NCBI GenBank assembly: GCA_016208305.1
Contig: JACQYI010000033.1
Location: forward strand, 248,001-312,000
Source: Oscillatoriophycideae cyanobacterium NC_groundwater_1537_Pr4_S-0.65um_50_18
GTDB taxonomy: Bacteria > Cyanobacteriota > Cyanobacteriia > Elainellales > Elainellaceae
Direction of reading: 5' to 3'
DNA length: 64,000 nucleotides
Below, piece by piece: positions 1 through 7,551 of this stretch. Within the stretch, counting starts at the first letter, position 1, and each line of letters begins with the position of its first letter. The translations under genes and the position numbers were made by a program. The notes beneath the pieces were generated by a model. It ran no database searches and was not told where the DNA came from. It was given only the letters and a program-made list of their open reading frames with translations.

Positions 1-2199
1 GATGTGCTGGATGACTGGCTGCGCGATCTGTGTGAGGGGCGCTATGGAGCTGCGCCAGAAAATTTGATTGTGACGATCGCCGGACGCAATCCGCTCGACC
101 CACAGCATTGGAGTGACTATGATCCGGCTCAGATGCCGTTGGGTCAGTTTACCGAGGCGGAGGCGCGGCAGTTTCTGGGGCAGAAGGGCATCACGGATGA
201 GCGGGTAATTGAGGTGATTTTTTCGCTGTCCGATAGCCTGCCCGTGCTGCTGGCGCTATTGGCCAGCAATTGTCCTACTGATCCGGCTCAGGTGGGCGAC
301 TGTAGCGGCTCGGCGGTGCAGCGGTTTTTGCAGTGGGAAACTGACCCGCAGCGGCGACAGTTGGCGCTGGATGGGGCATTGCCTCTGCTCCTGAATCGGG
401 ATGTGGTGGCGGTGCTGGCCGGGGAAGAGCAGGCGATCGCTCTGTTCGATTGGCTGAAACAAATGCCGTTTGTGGAGACGCGATCGGAAGGGTGGGTGTA
501 TCACGAGATTGTGCGATCGCAGATGTTGCGCTACAAGCGGCAGGAGTCGCCAAAGGAATGGTCAGAGCGGCATGGCAAACTGGCGGATGAGGCGGAGGCG
601 TTGCGAACACAGCTTCAGTTACCGGAGGCGAGCCAACATCAGGACGCAGACTGGCAGCGGCACACGCTAACGCTGCTCTATCATCGCCTTTGCCAAGCCC
701 CACAGAAACATTTGCCGATCGCCTTGAATGAGTTTTTGGTGGCACTGAAGGAGCAACGTGAATTTGCCGAGCGGTGGGCGAATCAGATATTTCGGGCAGG
801 TCGGGATAGCGAAATGCCCAAGATCCAGCAGTGGGGAGAACGATTGGTTGAGGGGTTGCAAGCTTATGATGAGAGACAGTATGAAGCAGCGCTTGAGCTG
901 TTTTCGACACTGCTGGCAAGCCCTGAGATAGAAGCAAAGTGGAGATATATTGCATTAGCACGGCGAGGTGAAATTTGTCGCCTGATGAAGCATTATGAGG
1001 AAGCGCTTAAGAGCTTTAACCAGGCGATCGATATCGATCCTAAATATGCTTGGGCGATCGCACATCGAGGTGAAACCTATGGATTAATGGAGCGATATGA
1101 GGAAGCGCTTAAAGACTTTAATCTGGCAATTGAACTCAATCCTAAATTTGAAGGGGAGATTGCAAGTCGAGGTCAAGCATATCAGTTTCTGAAGCGATAT
1201 GAGGAAGCGCTCAAAGACTTTAATCTGGTAATTGAACTCAACCCTAAATATGAACAGGCGATCGCGCTTCGGGGTAAAACCTACCACTTGATGGAGCGAT
1301 ATGAGGAAGCACTCAAAGACTTTAATTTGGTAATTGAACTCAATCCTAAATATGAATGGGCGATCGCGCTTCGGGGTAAAACCTACCACTTGATGGAGCG
1401 ATATGAGGAAGCGCTCAAAGACTTTAGCCGCGCAATCGAACTCAATCCCAAAGATAGCTGGGCGATCGCTCGCCGAGGTGAAACCTGTGGATTAATGAAG
1501 CAGTATGAGGAAGCACTCAAAGACTTTAACCGCGCAATCGAACTTGAGCCTAAGTATGAATGGGCGATCGCTCGCCGAGGTGAAACCTATGGATTAATGG
1601 AGCGATATGAGGAAGCACTCAAAGACTTTAACCTGGCAATTGAACTCGATCCCAAAGATAGCTGGGTGATCGGGCTTCGGGGCGCAACCTATGGATTAAT
1701 GGAGCAGTATGAGGAAGCGCTTAAAGACTTTAATCTGACAATTGAACTCAACCCTAAATTTGATTTGGCGATCGCAAGTCGAGGTCACGTTCATCGGATA
1801 CTAAAGCAATATCAACAAGCGATCGTAGACTTCAGCCGATCGATCGAGCTAGATGCTAAGAACGACTGGTATCTATACGAACGATCGCTCTCCTACCAAG
1901 CCCTCAACCAAACTGCTGAAGCGCAAAATGACTTGAAGCAAGCGATTCGGATGGCGCAACAGGACTATGCCAAAAAACCTGAAGATTGGAGAGTCGTTTT
2001 CAATCTTGCTCTCTACTATCTGGCGATCGGCAATATTGAGCAAGCCCGATTTTTCTACCGAGATGCGATCGATCGGGGTGCGCCTAGCGATCGAATTCAA
2101 GTGGCGATCGAGGATCTTGAAGATTTCCTCACGGTTTTCCCCGATCATGCGATGGCAAAAGCGGCAAGAGATGCGTTAAAGAAAAGATTAAACGCATGA
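1..2199 (+). CDS. STAND-type NTPase/TPR protein, C-terminal part (5' cut by window edge)
   Basis: The reading frame is open to the first base, so the N-terminus lies outside the window; the GTG at position 4 is probably not a start. The first ~60 residues contain VTIAGRNPL, which looks like the sensor strand that follows Walker B in NB-ARC/STAND ATPases. A helical or winged-helix section (to about residue 200) follows, then a linker, then nine TPR units of 34 residues from about residue 327 (pattern YEEALKDFN.AIELNPK...AI..RG.TY). The likely role is a signal-sensing scaffold with the TPR array as ligand- or partner-binding part. Known of the family: such proteins are abundant in cyanobacteria, and some bacterial STANDs act in phage defence. 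The specific role here is unknown. The stop is TGA at 2197-2199. Confidence 0.8.
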   Translation, partial: DVLDDWLRDLCEGRYGAAPENLIVTIAGRNPLDPQHWSDYDPAQMPLGQFTEAEARQFLGQKGITDERVIEVIFSLSDSLPVLLALLASNCPTDPAQVGDCSGSAVQRFLQWETDPQRRQLALDGALPLLLNRDVVAVLAGEEQAIALFDWLKQMPFVETRSEGWVYHEIVRSQMLRYKRQESPKEWSERHGKLADEAEALRTQLQLPEASQHQDADWQRHTLTLLYHRLCQAPQKHLPIALNEFLVALKEQREFAERWANQIFRAGRDSEMPKIQQWGERLVEGLQAYDERQYEAALELFSTLLASPEIEAKWRYIALARRGEICRLMKHYEEALKSFNQAIDIDPKYAWAIAHRGETYGLMERYEEALKDFNLAIELNPKFEGEIASRGQAYQFLKRYEEALKDFNLVIELNPKYEQAIALRGKTYHLMERYEEALKDFNLVIELNPKYEWAIALRGKTYHLMERYEEALKDFSRAIELNPKDSWAIARRGETCGLMKQYEEALKDFNRAIELEPKYEWAIARRGETYGLMERYEEALKDFNLAIELDPKDSWVIGLRGATYGLMEQYEEALKDFNLTIELNPKFDLAIASRGHVHRILKQYQQAIVDFSRSIELDAKNDWYLYERSLSYQALNQTAEAQNDLKQAIRMAQQDYAKKPEDWRVVFNLALYYLAIGNIEQARFFYRDAIDRGAPSDRIQVAIEDLEDFLTVFPDHAMAKAARDALKKRLNA
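982..1899 (+). repeat. 102-bp tandem repeats coding nine TPR units
   Basis: Nine consecutive in-frame 102-bp units start at base 982. Units 2 to 8 are nearly identical at DNA level: blocks such as gaggaagcgctcaaagactt recur with only scattered synonymous changes, and the whole motif GGAAGC(G/A)CT(T/C)AAAGACTTTAA returns every 102 bases. The ninth unit (from 1798) is more diverged. Such nucleotide identity suggests recent unit duplication or gene conversion within the array. Confidence 0.9.
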
Positions 2200-2323
2200 T
2201 TACGATGACGTCATTGGCAATCGAAATCTCCTGAGATCGAGGTGAGACAGAAGCGATCGCATGCCAGCTACTAACTTCTCAGCACTGGCTCAATCCCCAA
2301 TTTGCATGGAGAATAAAATAATT

Positions 2324-2509
2324 ATGGCGTATCGAGAACAAATTACGCCTTGGGTTGTCGTGCGTCTGCTGCCCAACTTTCGGCATGTTGATATCGCCCG
2401 GTTCTACAAACTTGCCGATGCCGAAGCCTATGCCCAGATTTTGCGACAGCTCAGTCCAGCCGCAAAATACACCGTCATGTACGACGCAACCGAGAAAGGT
2501 AAACCATAA
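2324..2509 (+). CDS. small hypothetical protein (61 aa)
   Basis: A short frame reading MAYREQITPWVVVRLLPNF and onward to KYTVMYDATEKGKP. I prefer the ATG at 2324 because a GGAGA box lies about 11 bases upstream; an in-frame start at 2306 or 2261 would add residues that look non-coding. The N-terminal half carries PWVVVRLLPN followed by an alternation of polar and hydrophobic residues (DIARFYKLADAEAYAQIL), which suggests a compact alpha/beta fold and a soluble protein. It ends 14 bases before menH on the same strand, so the two may be co-transcribed. I do not recognise the family. Confidence 0.6.
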   Translation: MAYREQITPWVVVRLLPNFRHVDIARFYKLADAEAYAQILRQLSPAAKYTVMYDATEKGKP

Positions 2510-2523
2510 ACAACATCACTAAT

Positions 2524-3348
2524 GTGGAATACGTTGAAGTTGAGCAATACCGCTTTTATTGTCACACCAGGGGACGATCGCACCATCCACCGCTGCTGTT
2601 TTTGCATGGCTTTATGGGCGATCGGCATGAGTTCGATCCGGTGATGGAGCTTCTCTGCGAACAGTTCTATTGCATTGCGGTCGATCTGCCAGGGCATGGC
2701 AAAACTCAGGTATCAGCAGGCGATCGCTATTACACTATGGCGGATACAGCTGAGGGATTAATTCAGGTTCTTACGGCGATCGGCATCCAGCAATGTTGCA
2801 TAATCGGCTACTCGATGGGTGGGAGACTTGCCCTCTACCTAACGCTGCGCTTCCCAGAGTACTTCTTGAAGACTATCCTAGAATCTGCTTCACCCGGACT
2901 CAAAACCGAAGCAGAACGAAACCAGCGCATCCAGCAAGATCATCGCTTAGCCCATAGGCTAGAATCTGAAGACTTCTCGGCATTTCTAGCTCAATGGTAT
3001 CGGCAGCCGCTATTTGCCACGTTGCAAAAGCACCCCAATTTTGAGCTAATGCTCAACCAGCGTCTACAAAATAATCCTCTCAATTTAGCCCGATCGCTGC
3101 GTTACTTGGGTACAGGTTGTCAGCCTTCACTCTGGGAAGATTTGCATCACAATACTGTGCCGCTGCTGCTGATGGCTGGCGAACTGGATACAAAATTCAT
3201 CGGCATCAACACCGAAATGGCTGAGCGATCGCCCTGCGCCACCTTAAGAAAAGTCGATCGCTGCGGTCACAATATCCACTTGGAAAATACAGAACTATTT
3301 GTTCACTGCATCAGGCAATTTCTAACGCAGCCTTTTGATAGCAAATAG
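2524..3348 (+). CDS. menH: alpha/beta hydrolase, MenH-like (SHCHC synthase)
   Basis: A 274-residue alpha/beta-hydrolase with the features of MenH, which removes pyruvate from SEPHCHC to give SHCHC in menaquinone synthesis (phylloquinone in cyanobacteria). Visible motifs: the oxyanion-loop LHGFMG (27-32), DLPGHG (54-59), the nucleophile elbow GYSMGGR with Ser97, an acidic residue in GELDTKF and a histidine in CGHNIHLEN near the C-terminus, in the order expected for the Ser-Asp-His triad. The length is typical. The start is a GTG at 2524; the ATG two bases upstream is out of frame. No other men genes are in the window, so the assignment over a generic hydrolase rests on the motif set. Confidence 0.8.
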   Translation: MEYVEVEQYRFYCHTRGRSHHPPLLFLHGFMGDRHEFDPVMELLCEQFYCIAVDLPGHGKTQVSAGDRYYTMADTAEGLIQVLTAIGIQQCCIIGYSMGGRLALYLTLRFPEYFLKTILESASPGLKTEAERNQRIQQDHRLAHRLESEDFSAFLAQWYRQPLFATLQKHPNFELMLNQRLQNNPLNLARSLRYLGTGCQPSLWEDLHHNTVPLLLMAGELDTKFIGINTEMAERSPCATLRKVDRCGHNIHLENTELFVHCIRQFLTQPFDSK

Positions 3349-3360
3349 CGCCGATCGCTC

Positions 3361-3434
3361 CTGCTGCCATTTACTATTCCCAAATCTGGTCTAAATAGTC
3401 CTGAATCCAGGCTGCAAGCTAGCGAATGTCATTT
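3361..3434 (-). pseudogene. relic of the antitoxin gene (internal fragment)
   Basis: On the minus strand this fragment translates as NDIR, stop, LAAWIQDYLDQIWE, stop, stop, MAA. The intact antitoxin (4022-4243) has NDIRQLAAWIQDYLDQSWEQQMAAD in the same place. Three codons (CAG/CAA-type glutamines) have become stops and the flanks match only in part. It is the clearest proof that the module once existed in two copies. Confidence 0.85.
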
Positions 3435-3700
3435 TAGCTGAGTAGCTGGGTAGCTGGCTTTGCGCGATCGCACAAGACTGTACTGTTAAAAGGCTGCAAG
3501 CGCAACGGTTTAAAGGGAATGTTTGAAAAGTTATCAAAAGTTCTGCCTTCGCCCCCCAACCCCCCAATTCTGGAGGACTTTCAAGCCAATTTTTGTTCAA
3601 AGTCCCCTAGAATTAGGGTCTAGCGCCAGCGGCAAGCAATAAAAGGGTGCTGTCCGAGTAGCAATCGGTGCTTTTCAAGCATCCTCTAAGTTCAGAGAGA

Positions 3701-3783
3701 GATCGTTCCTGTTCTGAGGTGCAAGATTCTTGTTTTGAAGTGGAATGCTTGAGTTGGGAGGGCGATCGCTCAAGCTCAAGCAT
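3701..3783. repeat. direct repeat copy 1 (partner at 4348-4425)
   Basis: GATCGTTCCTGTTCTGAGGT followed by GCAAGATTCTTGTTTTGAAG and GAGGGCGATCGC. The second copy at 4348-4425 differs by roughly one base in ten, including an A for G in ATTCT(T/A) contexts. The pair brackets the toxin-antitoxin genes. Related GCGATCGTTC(C/G)-GTTC-AAAG strings recur at 4957-5030. Confidence 0.8.
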
Positions 3784-3786
3784 CTA

Positions 3787-4044
3787 TTATTTCAGCATCT
3801 CCTCATATTCGTCGTGAGAGCCAATCCAAAACCAGTAATAATCATCACCTTTTTTTAGAGCCAGTGCTCGAAAGCCGCCGCTTAACCGAACAGACCAGAG
3901 GGTTTTACCTACTTTTTTGAAATGCAAGGACGGGTGCAGCAAATTCTCCTGCCAAAGCCGATACGCTTTTTGAGCCTGCTGCTGCATTTCTGGAGATAGC
4001 TGTGCGTATGCTCTCCAAAAATCAGGGGTCGCGAAGGACTTCAT
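3787..4044 (-). CDS. RelE/ParE-family toxin
   Basis: An 85-residue basic-aromatic protein. The C-terminal half reads LWSVRLSGGFRALALKKGDD, then YYWFWIGSHDEYEEMLK, which fits the RelE/ParE toxin fold, where an R-x-GG-(Y/F)-R-A strand is followed by an aromatic strand and an IGSH-(D/E)-Y ending. Known of the family: members are mRNA interferases or gyrase poisons; I cannot tell which here. The start lies inside the end of the antitoxin gene (23-base overlap), so the order is antitoxin then toxin in one transcript, the usual arrangement of type II systems. Confidence 0.82.
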   Translation of the reverse strand: MKSFATPDFWRAYAQLSPEMQQQAQKAYRLWQENLLHPSLHFKKVGKTLWSVRLSGGFRALALKKGDDYYWFWIGSHDEYEEMLK

Positions 4045-4243
4045 TCAAGTCTCTCACTTGATGAGCAGCAATATCAGCCTCTGCTTTGGCGATCAACGCA
4101 TCTAGCTTACCTGCTGCAAGATCTGCTGCCATTTGCTGCTCCCAGCTCTGGTCTAAGTAGTCCTGAATCCAGGCTGCAAGCTGGCGAATATCATTTTGGG
4201 GAAGCTTTTGGATAGCCGCTTCAATGTCTAGTAAATTACTCAT
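4022..4243 (-). CDS. antitoxin of the RelE/ParE-type pair
   Basis: A 73-residue, acidic, helical protein (MSNLLDIEAAIQKLPQNDIR...). It has a short N-terminal region with the (I/L)xxAIxxLPxxDxxxLAxW pattern of cyanobacterial ParD/RelB-like antitoxins, then a helix rich in Ala, Glu and Lys that would wrap the toxin. I chose the ATG at 4243; the longer frame from a TTG at 4262-4264 lacks support. It overlaps the toxin gene by 23 bases. A broken copy lies at 3361-3434. Confidence 0.78.
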   Translation of the reverse strand: MSNLLDIEAAIQKLPQNDIRQLAAWIQDYLDQSWEQQMAADLAAGKLDALIAKAEADIAAHQVRDLNEVLRDP

Positions 4244-4347
4244 TTGGAGAAGTCCGCACTTCAATTCCCATTACCCTCAACGATAATCATAACCCCCTAT
4301 TAGCTGGCTAGCGGCTTTGCGCGATCGCACCGACTTGCACTGTTAAA

Positions 4348-4425
4348 GCGATCGTTCCTATTCTGAAGTGCAAGATTCTTATTTTGAGGTGGAATGCATA
4401 AGTTGAGAGGGCGATCGCAAGAAGC
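4348..4425. repeat. direct repeat copy 2 (partner at 3701-3783)
   Basis: GCGATCGTTCCTATTCTGAA, then a GTGCAAGATTCTTATTTTG segment, then GGAATGCATAAGTTGAGAGG and GCGATCGC. It lies just upstream of the antitoxin's promoter region, on the far side of the module from copy 1, and directly follows a segment (about 4300-4347) that also has a counterpart at 3440-3490. Confidence 0.8.
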
Positions 4426-4433
4426 TTTAAAGC

Positions 4434-4631
4434 TTAATCCTCATCCTCTAAAAGCTTTCCAAGATTGTGAGTATCCATCAATTCCTTATACCGCTCAGAC
4501 AGGCTTTTTCTTAAGGTGTCTTCGACAATGCTGCTGACCGTTTGATCACTAAGACCAGATAGCGTCTTCAACAGCCTATCCAAGTTAGGCGTGATATACA
4601 GGCGCAATTCTGTTTTCTTTTTCCTAGCCAT
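4434..4631 (-). CDS. ribbon-helix-helix (CopG/Arc-like) small protein
   Basis: 65 residues: a basic start (MARKKKTEL), a predicted beta strand (ELRLYITPNLDRLLK), then two helices with the TVSSIVEDTLRKSLSERYKEL pattern. This is the ribbon-helix-helix layout of CopG/ParD/plasmid partition-type DNA binders. No toxin-like partner sits beside it, so it may be an orphan antitoxin or a small regulator. A 14-bp palindrome AAGCTTTAAAGCTT spans its stop codon (4422-4435). Confidence 0.65.
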   Translation of the reverse strand: MARKKKTELRLYITPNLDRLLKTLSGLSDQTVSSIVEDTLRKSLSERYKELMDTHNLGKLLEDED

Positions 4632-4813
4632 TTACGGTTCTTATCGCTCACTTAGCCTCAGCAACCCAACGATCGTAACTAGGTTTGAGAATTATTCTTT
4701 ATCTTTGGCAATTCTGTATTGCTCGAATTGCCGAATTAATTTATAGTGAAGTTACATCAAAACAGTCCAGAAGCCTCATGGTATCTGGGCTATGTCCTTA
4801 TGGAGTTTTAATC

Positions 4814-4939
4814 ATGATTACCCTTTCCACCGATGAAATTGCTCTACTGCGCTCAATCCTCGTTGCCCTCAGAGCCATCAAAGTCCGAGATATTGACAAA
4901 GCCCTCGTGATTCTCAGCAAGCTCGATCGCAACCCATAG
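4814..4939 (+). CDS. small hypothetical protein (41 aa)
   Basis: A short frame starting MITLSTDEIALLRSILVALR and ending LVILSKLDRNP, one long amphipathic helix pair. The ATG at 4814 has a TGGAG ribosome-binding site eight bases before it, which decides against the longer frame from 4685. Function unknown; it could be a small antitoxin or a peptide regulator. Coding status rests on the start signal and the sharp hydrophobic pattern. Confidence 0.5.
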   Translation: MITLSTDEIALLRSILVALRAIKVRDIDKALVILSKLDRNP

Positions 4940-5040
4940 AAAACCTGAGTTCAGCAGGCGATCGTTCGAGTTCAAAGTGCGATCGTTCCGGCTCAAAGGC
5001 ACAACTTTCGAGTTCAGAGAGCGATCGTCTGTAACAATTG
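4940..5040. repeat. cluster of GCGATCGTTC/GAGTTCAAAG short repeats
   Basis: Between the 41-aa gene and the Uma2 gene the sequence is built of three imperfect units: GGCGATCGTTCGAGTTCAAA, GTGCGATCGTTCCGGCTCAAA, and ACAACTTTCGAGTTCAGAGA followed by GCGATCG. It is a HIP1-containing interspersed repeat similar in style to 3701-3783. Confidence 0.6.
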
Positions 5041-5065
5041 AGGAGTGCCAGAGGAACTTGCGAAC

Positions 5066-5662
5066 ATGGTGACTTCACCCCAACAGCCTTTCAAAATGAC
5101 GGTTGAGGAATACCTGGAATGGGAATCTCAGCAAGAGATGCGCCATGAATACGTTAATGGCGAACTGTTTGCCATGACAGGCGGAACAATTCCCCACAAT
5201 GACATTGCACTCAATCTTTACACGGCGTTGCGTCCTCACCTGCGCTCACGAGGATGCCGGATCAATGTTTCGGATGTCAAAGTTCAGGTCAGTCCTGCTA
5301 GCCCTTACTATTATCCGGATATCATCGTCAGTTGCGATACGCAAGACCGCAATGCCCTCAAATTCATTCAGTCTCCCACCCTCATTGTGGAAGTGCTCTC
5401 TCCTAGCACAGAGGCAAGAGATCGGGGCGAAAAGTTCATTTCCTATCAGACCATGTCCAGTCTGCAAGAATATGTCCTGATTGATTCTGAAAAAGTTGCG
5501 GTGGAGTGCTATCGGCGGGGTGAGGGGCGAATGTGGCTCTACTCTCCTTACCGGGCAGGAGACATGATTACCCTAAGTAGCCTTGAGTTTGAGTGTCCGA
5601 TCGAACTGCTGTATGAAGGGGTATTGTTTGAGGAGCCAGAGCAGCTGGAGGTGATAGGGTAG
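5066..5662 (+). CDS. Uma2 family endonuclease (DUF820)
   Basis: A 198-residue protein with the Uma2 layout of the PD-(D/E)XK nuclease fold: N-terminal MTVEEYLEWE..QEMRHEYVNGELFAMTGG, a KVQVSPASPYYYPDIIVSCD strand carrying the PD, then PTLIVEVLSPSTEARDRGEK with the acidic and lysine residues, and EYVLID. The start is set at the ATG at 5066, which follows a GAGGAA box, and not at the GTG at 5045. Known of the family: Uma2 proteins are heavily expanded in cyanobacteria and their role is unclear. It stands alone between repeats. Confidence 0.85.
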   Translation: MVTSPQQPFKMTVEEYLEWESQQEMRHEYVNGELFAMTGGTIPHNDIALNLYTALRPHLRSRGCRINVSDVKVQVSPASPYYYPDIIVSCDTQDRNALKFIQSPTLIVEVLSPSTEARDRGEKFISYQTMSSLQEYVLIDSEKVAVECYRRGEGRMWLYSPYRAGDMITLSSLEFECPIELLYEGVLFEEPEQLEVIG

Positions 5663-5855
5663 CGTTCAGGAGGCGATCGCTCCTTCCATAAAACTTAACT
5701 CCTGCCTCTGGGACGCAAAAGCGTACTCATTACTTCGAATCAATCCAGAAGCGGCTGATGAGTTTGTCGATTCGTATTTGGAGCGAAATTCTCAGAATCA
5801 GCCTCCCGATCGCTTTGAGTAAATTTTTGAGTAAATTCAGGAAAGCTAAAATTAG

Positions 5856-6656
5856 ATGAGTTCTCTAGCTGAGCAGCACATCATGGTCGTTACTCAGAAG
5901 ACTCCGAGCGATCGCCCTTCCAATCCGACTGTCACCTGGGAGAAATTGCCTGATGATTTTCAGTTAGATGACACACCCGTGGAAAATACAGGCCAGCCGC
6001 TTTTAGCGGGCGCACTGCGAGAAGCGTTAGAGCTTGCAGGGCAGATTCAGCCCGAAATGCTGATTGCCTCTAACTTTGGGCTTTGTGCCACAGTGAATGG
6101 CACGTTGGTGATTAAAGCCCCCGATTGGGTTTATGTGCCTTCTGTACTTTCCTACACTGCTTTTCAAGAGCGCCGGAGCTACACGCCCCACCTAGAAGGC
6201 GCAAATCCTCTGATTGTTATGGAGTTTTTGTCAGAAACAGATGGCGGCGAATATTCAGCCAGACGCATTCCGCCGCTGGGCAAATGGTTCTACTATGAGC
6301 AAATTCTTCAGGTTCCCATCTACGCGATCTTTGAGCCAGAATCTGGGCATCTAGAGGTTTTTCGCTTGCAGCAAGGGCGCTACGAGCCGCTCATCCCAGA
6401 TGCCGATCGCTACTGGATTGCCGAGATTAACCTATTTTTGGGCACCTGGCAGGGTGAGAAAGAAGGGCGATCGGGCTATTGGTTACGCTGGTGGGATACA
6501 GACCAAAACTTGCTTCTGTGGGGCATGGAGCGAATTGAGCAAGAGCGCCAGCGGGCAGAGCAGGAACGTCAGCGGGCAGAGCAAGAACGCCAGCGGGCAG
6601 AGCGCTTAGCAGAATATTTACGATCGCAAGGCATCAATCCTGATGATCTGAGCTAG
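5856..6656 (+). CDS. Uma2 family protein with C-terminal coiled coil
   Basis: 266 residues. Residues 60-215 resemble the Uma2/DUF820 nuclease fold ([51 protein letters not shown]). The end is a charged helix built of three EQERQRA heptads followed by [16 protein letters not shown]. That heptad tail is a common ending of this cyanobacterial subfamily. The ATG at 5856 follows AGGAAAG at a slightly long spacing. Its 3' end overlaps the end of the convergent ispD gene by 23 bases. It is not closely similar to the Uma2 protein at 5066. Confidence 0.82.
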   Translation: MSSLAEQHIMVVTQKTPSDRPSNPTVTWEKLPDDFQLDDTPVENTGQPLLAGALREALELAGQIQPEMLIASNFGLCATVNGTLVIKAPDWVYVPSVLSYTAFQERRSYTPHLEGANPLIVMEFLSETDGGEYSARRIPPLGKWFYYEQILQVPIYAIFEPESGHLEVFRLQQGRYEPLIPDADRYWIAEINLFLGTWQGEKEGRSGYWLRWWDTDQNLLLWGMERIEQERQRAEQERQRAEQERQRAERLAEYLRSQGINPDDLS

Positions 6657-7344
6657 AAGCAACGGCCAATCGCTGGCGCAAGATAAACTCTGCGATCGCC
6701 AGATCAACCGGAGTTGTCACCTTTAGGTTTGTCTCTTCGCCCAAGACAATCTTGACGGGTAAGCCGCACTGCTCAAATAATGCCGCATCATCTGTCACCT
6801 CCCAGCCCTGACGAATGCCCTGCTCATGACATGCCAAAAGCTGTTTCACATCAAACCCTTGGGGCGTTTGGGCAGCCCAAAGCTGGCTGCGATCGGGCGT
6901 GCTTTGAATCAATGCCGCCTCACCCACAACCTTGATCGTGTCTTTAACTGGCACCGCTGCAATTAACCCTGGCGTTGTCTCAAGCGCTTCAGCACAGCGA
7001 TCGAACAGCTCTGGGGTAGCCAGACAGCGAGCGCCATCATGGATCAAAACGCGATCGGCATGGGCAGGCAAACCTTTAAGACCGCAATAAACAGACTCTT
7101 GTCGGGTTGAGCCACCCTGGATGAACTGAATCCTATCGACTAGACCAAGCTCAACGGCAATTGTTTTAAAGTCTTGCCAATCCATCGGCTGACCGATAAT
7201 GCCAATCCATTCAATCTGACGAGAATGCTGAGCTGCTAAGAGCGTCCAGGCAAGCAAGGGTTTGCCAAATAGGGGCAGCAATAGCTTATTTCGATCGCTT
7301 CCCATCCGTCGCCCTGAACCTGCTGCCGGAATCAATAAATGCAC
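6634..7344 (-). CDS. ispD: 2-C-methyl-D-erythritol 4-phosphate cytidylyltransferase
   Basis: 236 residues, the usual length. It couples CTP to methylerythritol phosphate in the plastid-type (MEP) isoprenoid route, which feeds carotenoids, phytol and quinone tails. Motifs: the CTP-binding loop [20 protein letters not shown] at the N-terminus, VLIHDGARC (about 100), [13 protein letters not shown] (150-162), [11 protein letters not shown], and [14 protein letters not shown] before the C-terminus. It is a single-gene unit convergent with the Uma2 gene. Confidence 0.95.
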   Translation of the reverse strand: MHLLIPAAGSGRRMGSDRNKLLLPLFGKPLLAWTLLAAQHSRQIEWIGIIGQPMDWQDFKTIAVELGLVDRIQFIQGGSTRQESVYCGLKGLPAHADRVLIHDGARCLATPELFDRCAEALETTPGLIAAVPVKDTIKVVGEAALIQSTPDRSQLWAAQTPQGFDVKQLLACHEQGIRQGWEVTDDAALFEQCGLPVKIVLGEETNLKVTTPVDLAIAEFILRQRLAVASSSDHQD

Positions 7345-7390
7345 AGTTGCCTCCGTCGCTTCATGCGATCGCCCTCATTTCGTGATGTGT

Positions 7391-7435
7391 GGGATATTTT
7401 GGGTGGCGCGCTCCGCGCGCCACCCAAAATATCCC
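7391..7435 (-). terminator. 21-bp perfect inverted repeat hairpin
   Basis: Two perfect 21-base arms (GGGATATTTTGGGTGGCGCGC and its complement) around a TCC loop. It lies between the end of the DALR gene (7552, minus strand) and the start of ispD, so it would fold just after the DALR transcript. It lacks a clean U-run, so it may be a mobile palindrome, not a standard terminator. The core GTGGCGCGC resembles the hairpin at 38453-38479. Confidence 0.6.
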
Positions 7436-7551
7436 AAGTAAATTGGCTATAGCCCTCAAAAGAGCGTGATTTTGTGTTGTGCGATTAAAGTCCAGCCACC
7501 CAAAATCATGCCCTGAGTCCCAATATCCGTAACTTTACCGCATCGTTAGGA

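Larger units (their letters stand above)
3349..3786. other. non-coding stretch with decayed toxin-antitoxin copy
   Basis: No intact gene. It holds a stop-ridden copy of the antitoxin gene (3361-3434), a copy of that gene's upstream flank (about 3440-3490), about 210 bases of unrecognised sequence including a CCCCCCAACCCCCC tract, and a ~75-bp repeat (3701-3783) that recurs at 4348-4425. Together these read as a tandem duplicate of the 3787-4425 module that has decayed. Confidence 0.7.

Noticed and set aside
275-961. 228-codon minus-strand frame opposite the first STAND gene
   Set aside because: Pro/Ser/Ala-rich product typical of an antisense shadow of a GC-rich gene.
3391-3600. 69-codon minus-strand frame in the decayed TA region
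   Set aside because: It runs in a different frame from the antitoxin relic and is a by-product of the decay.
5695-5821. Frame LRINPEAADEFVDSYLERN... ending before the second Uma2 gene, perhaps the tail of a lost gene
   Set aside because: No start codon or homologous neighbour in the window; too short to call a pseudogene.
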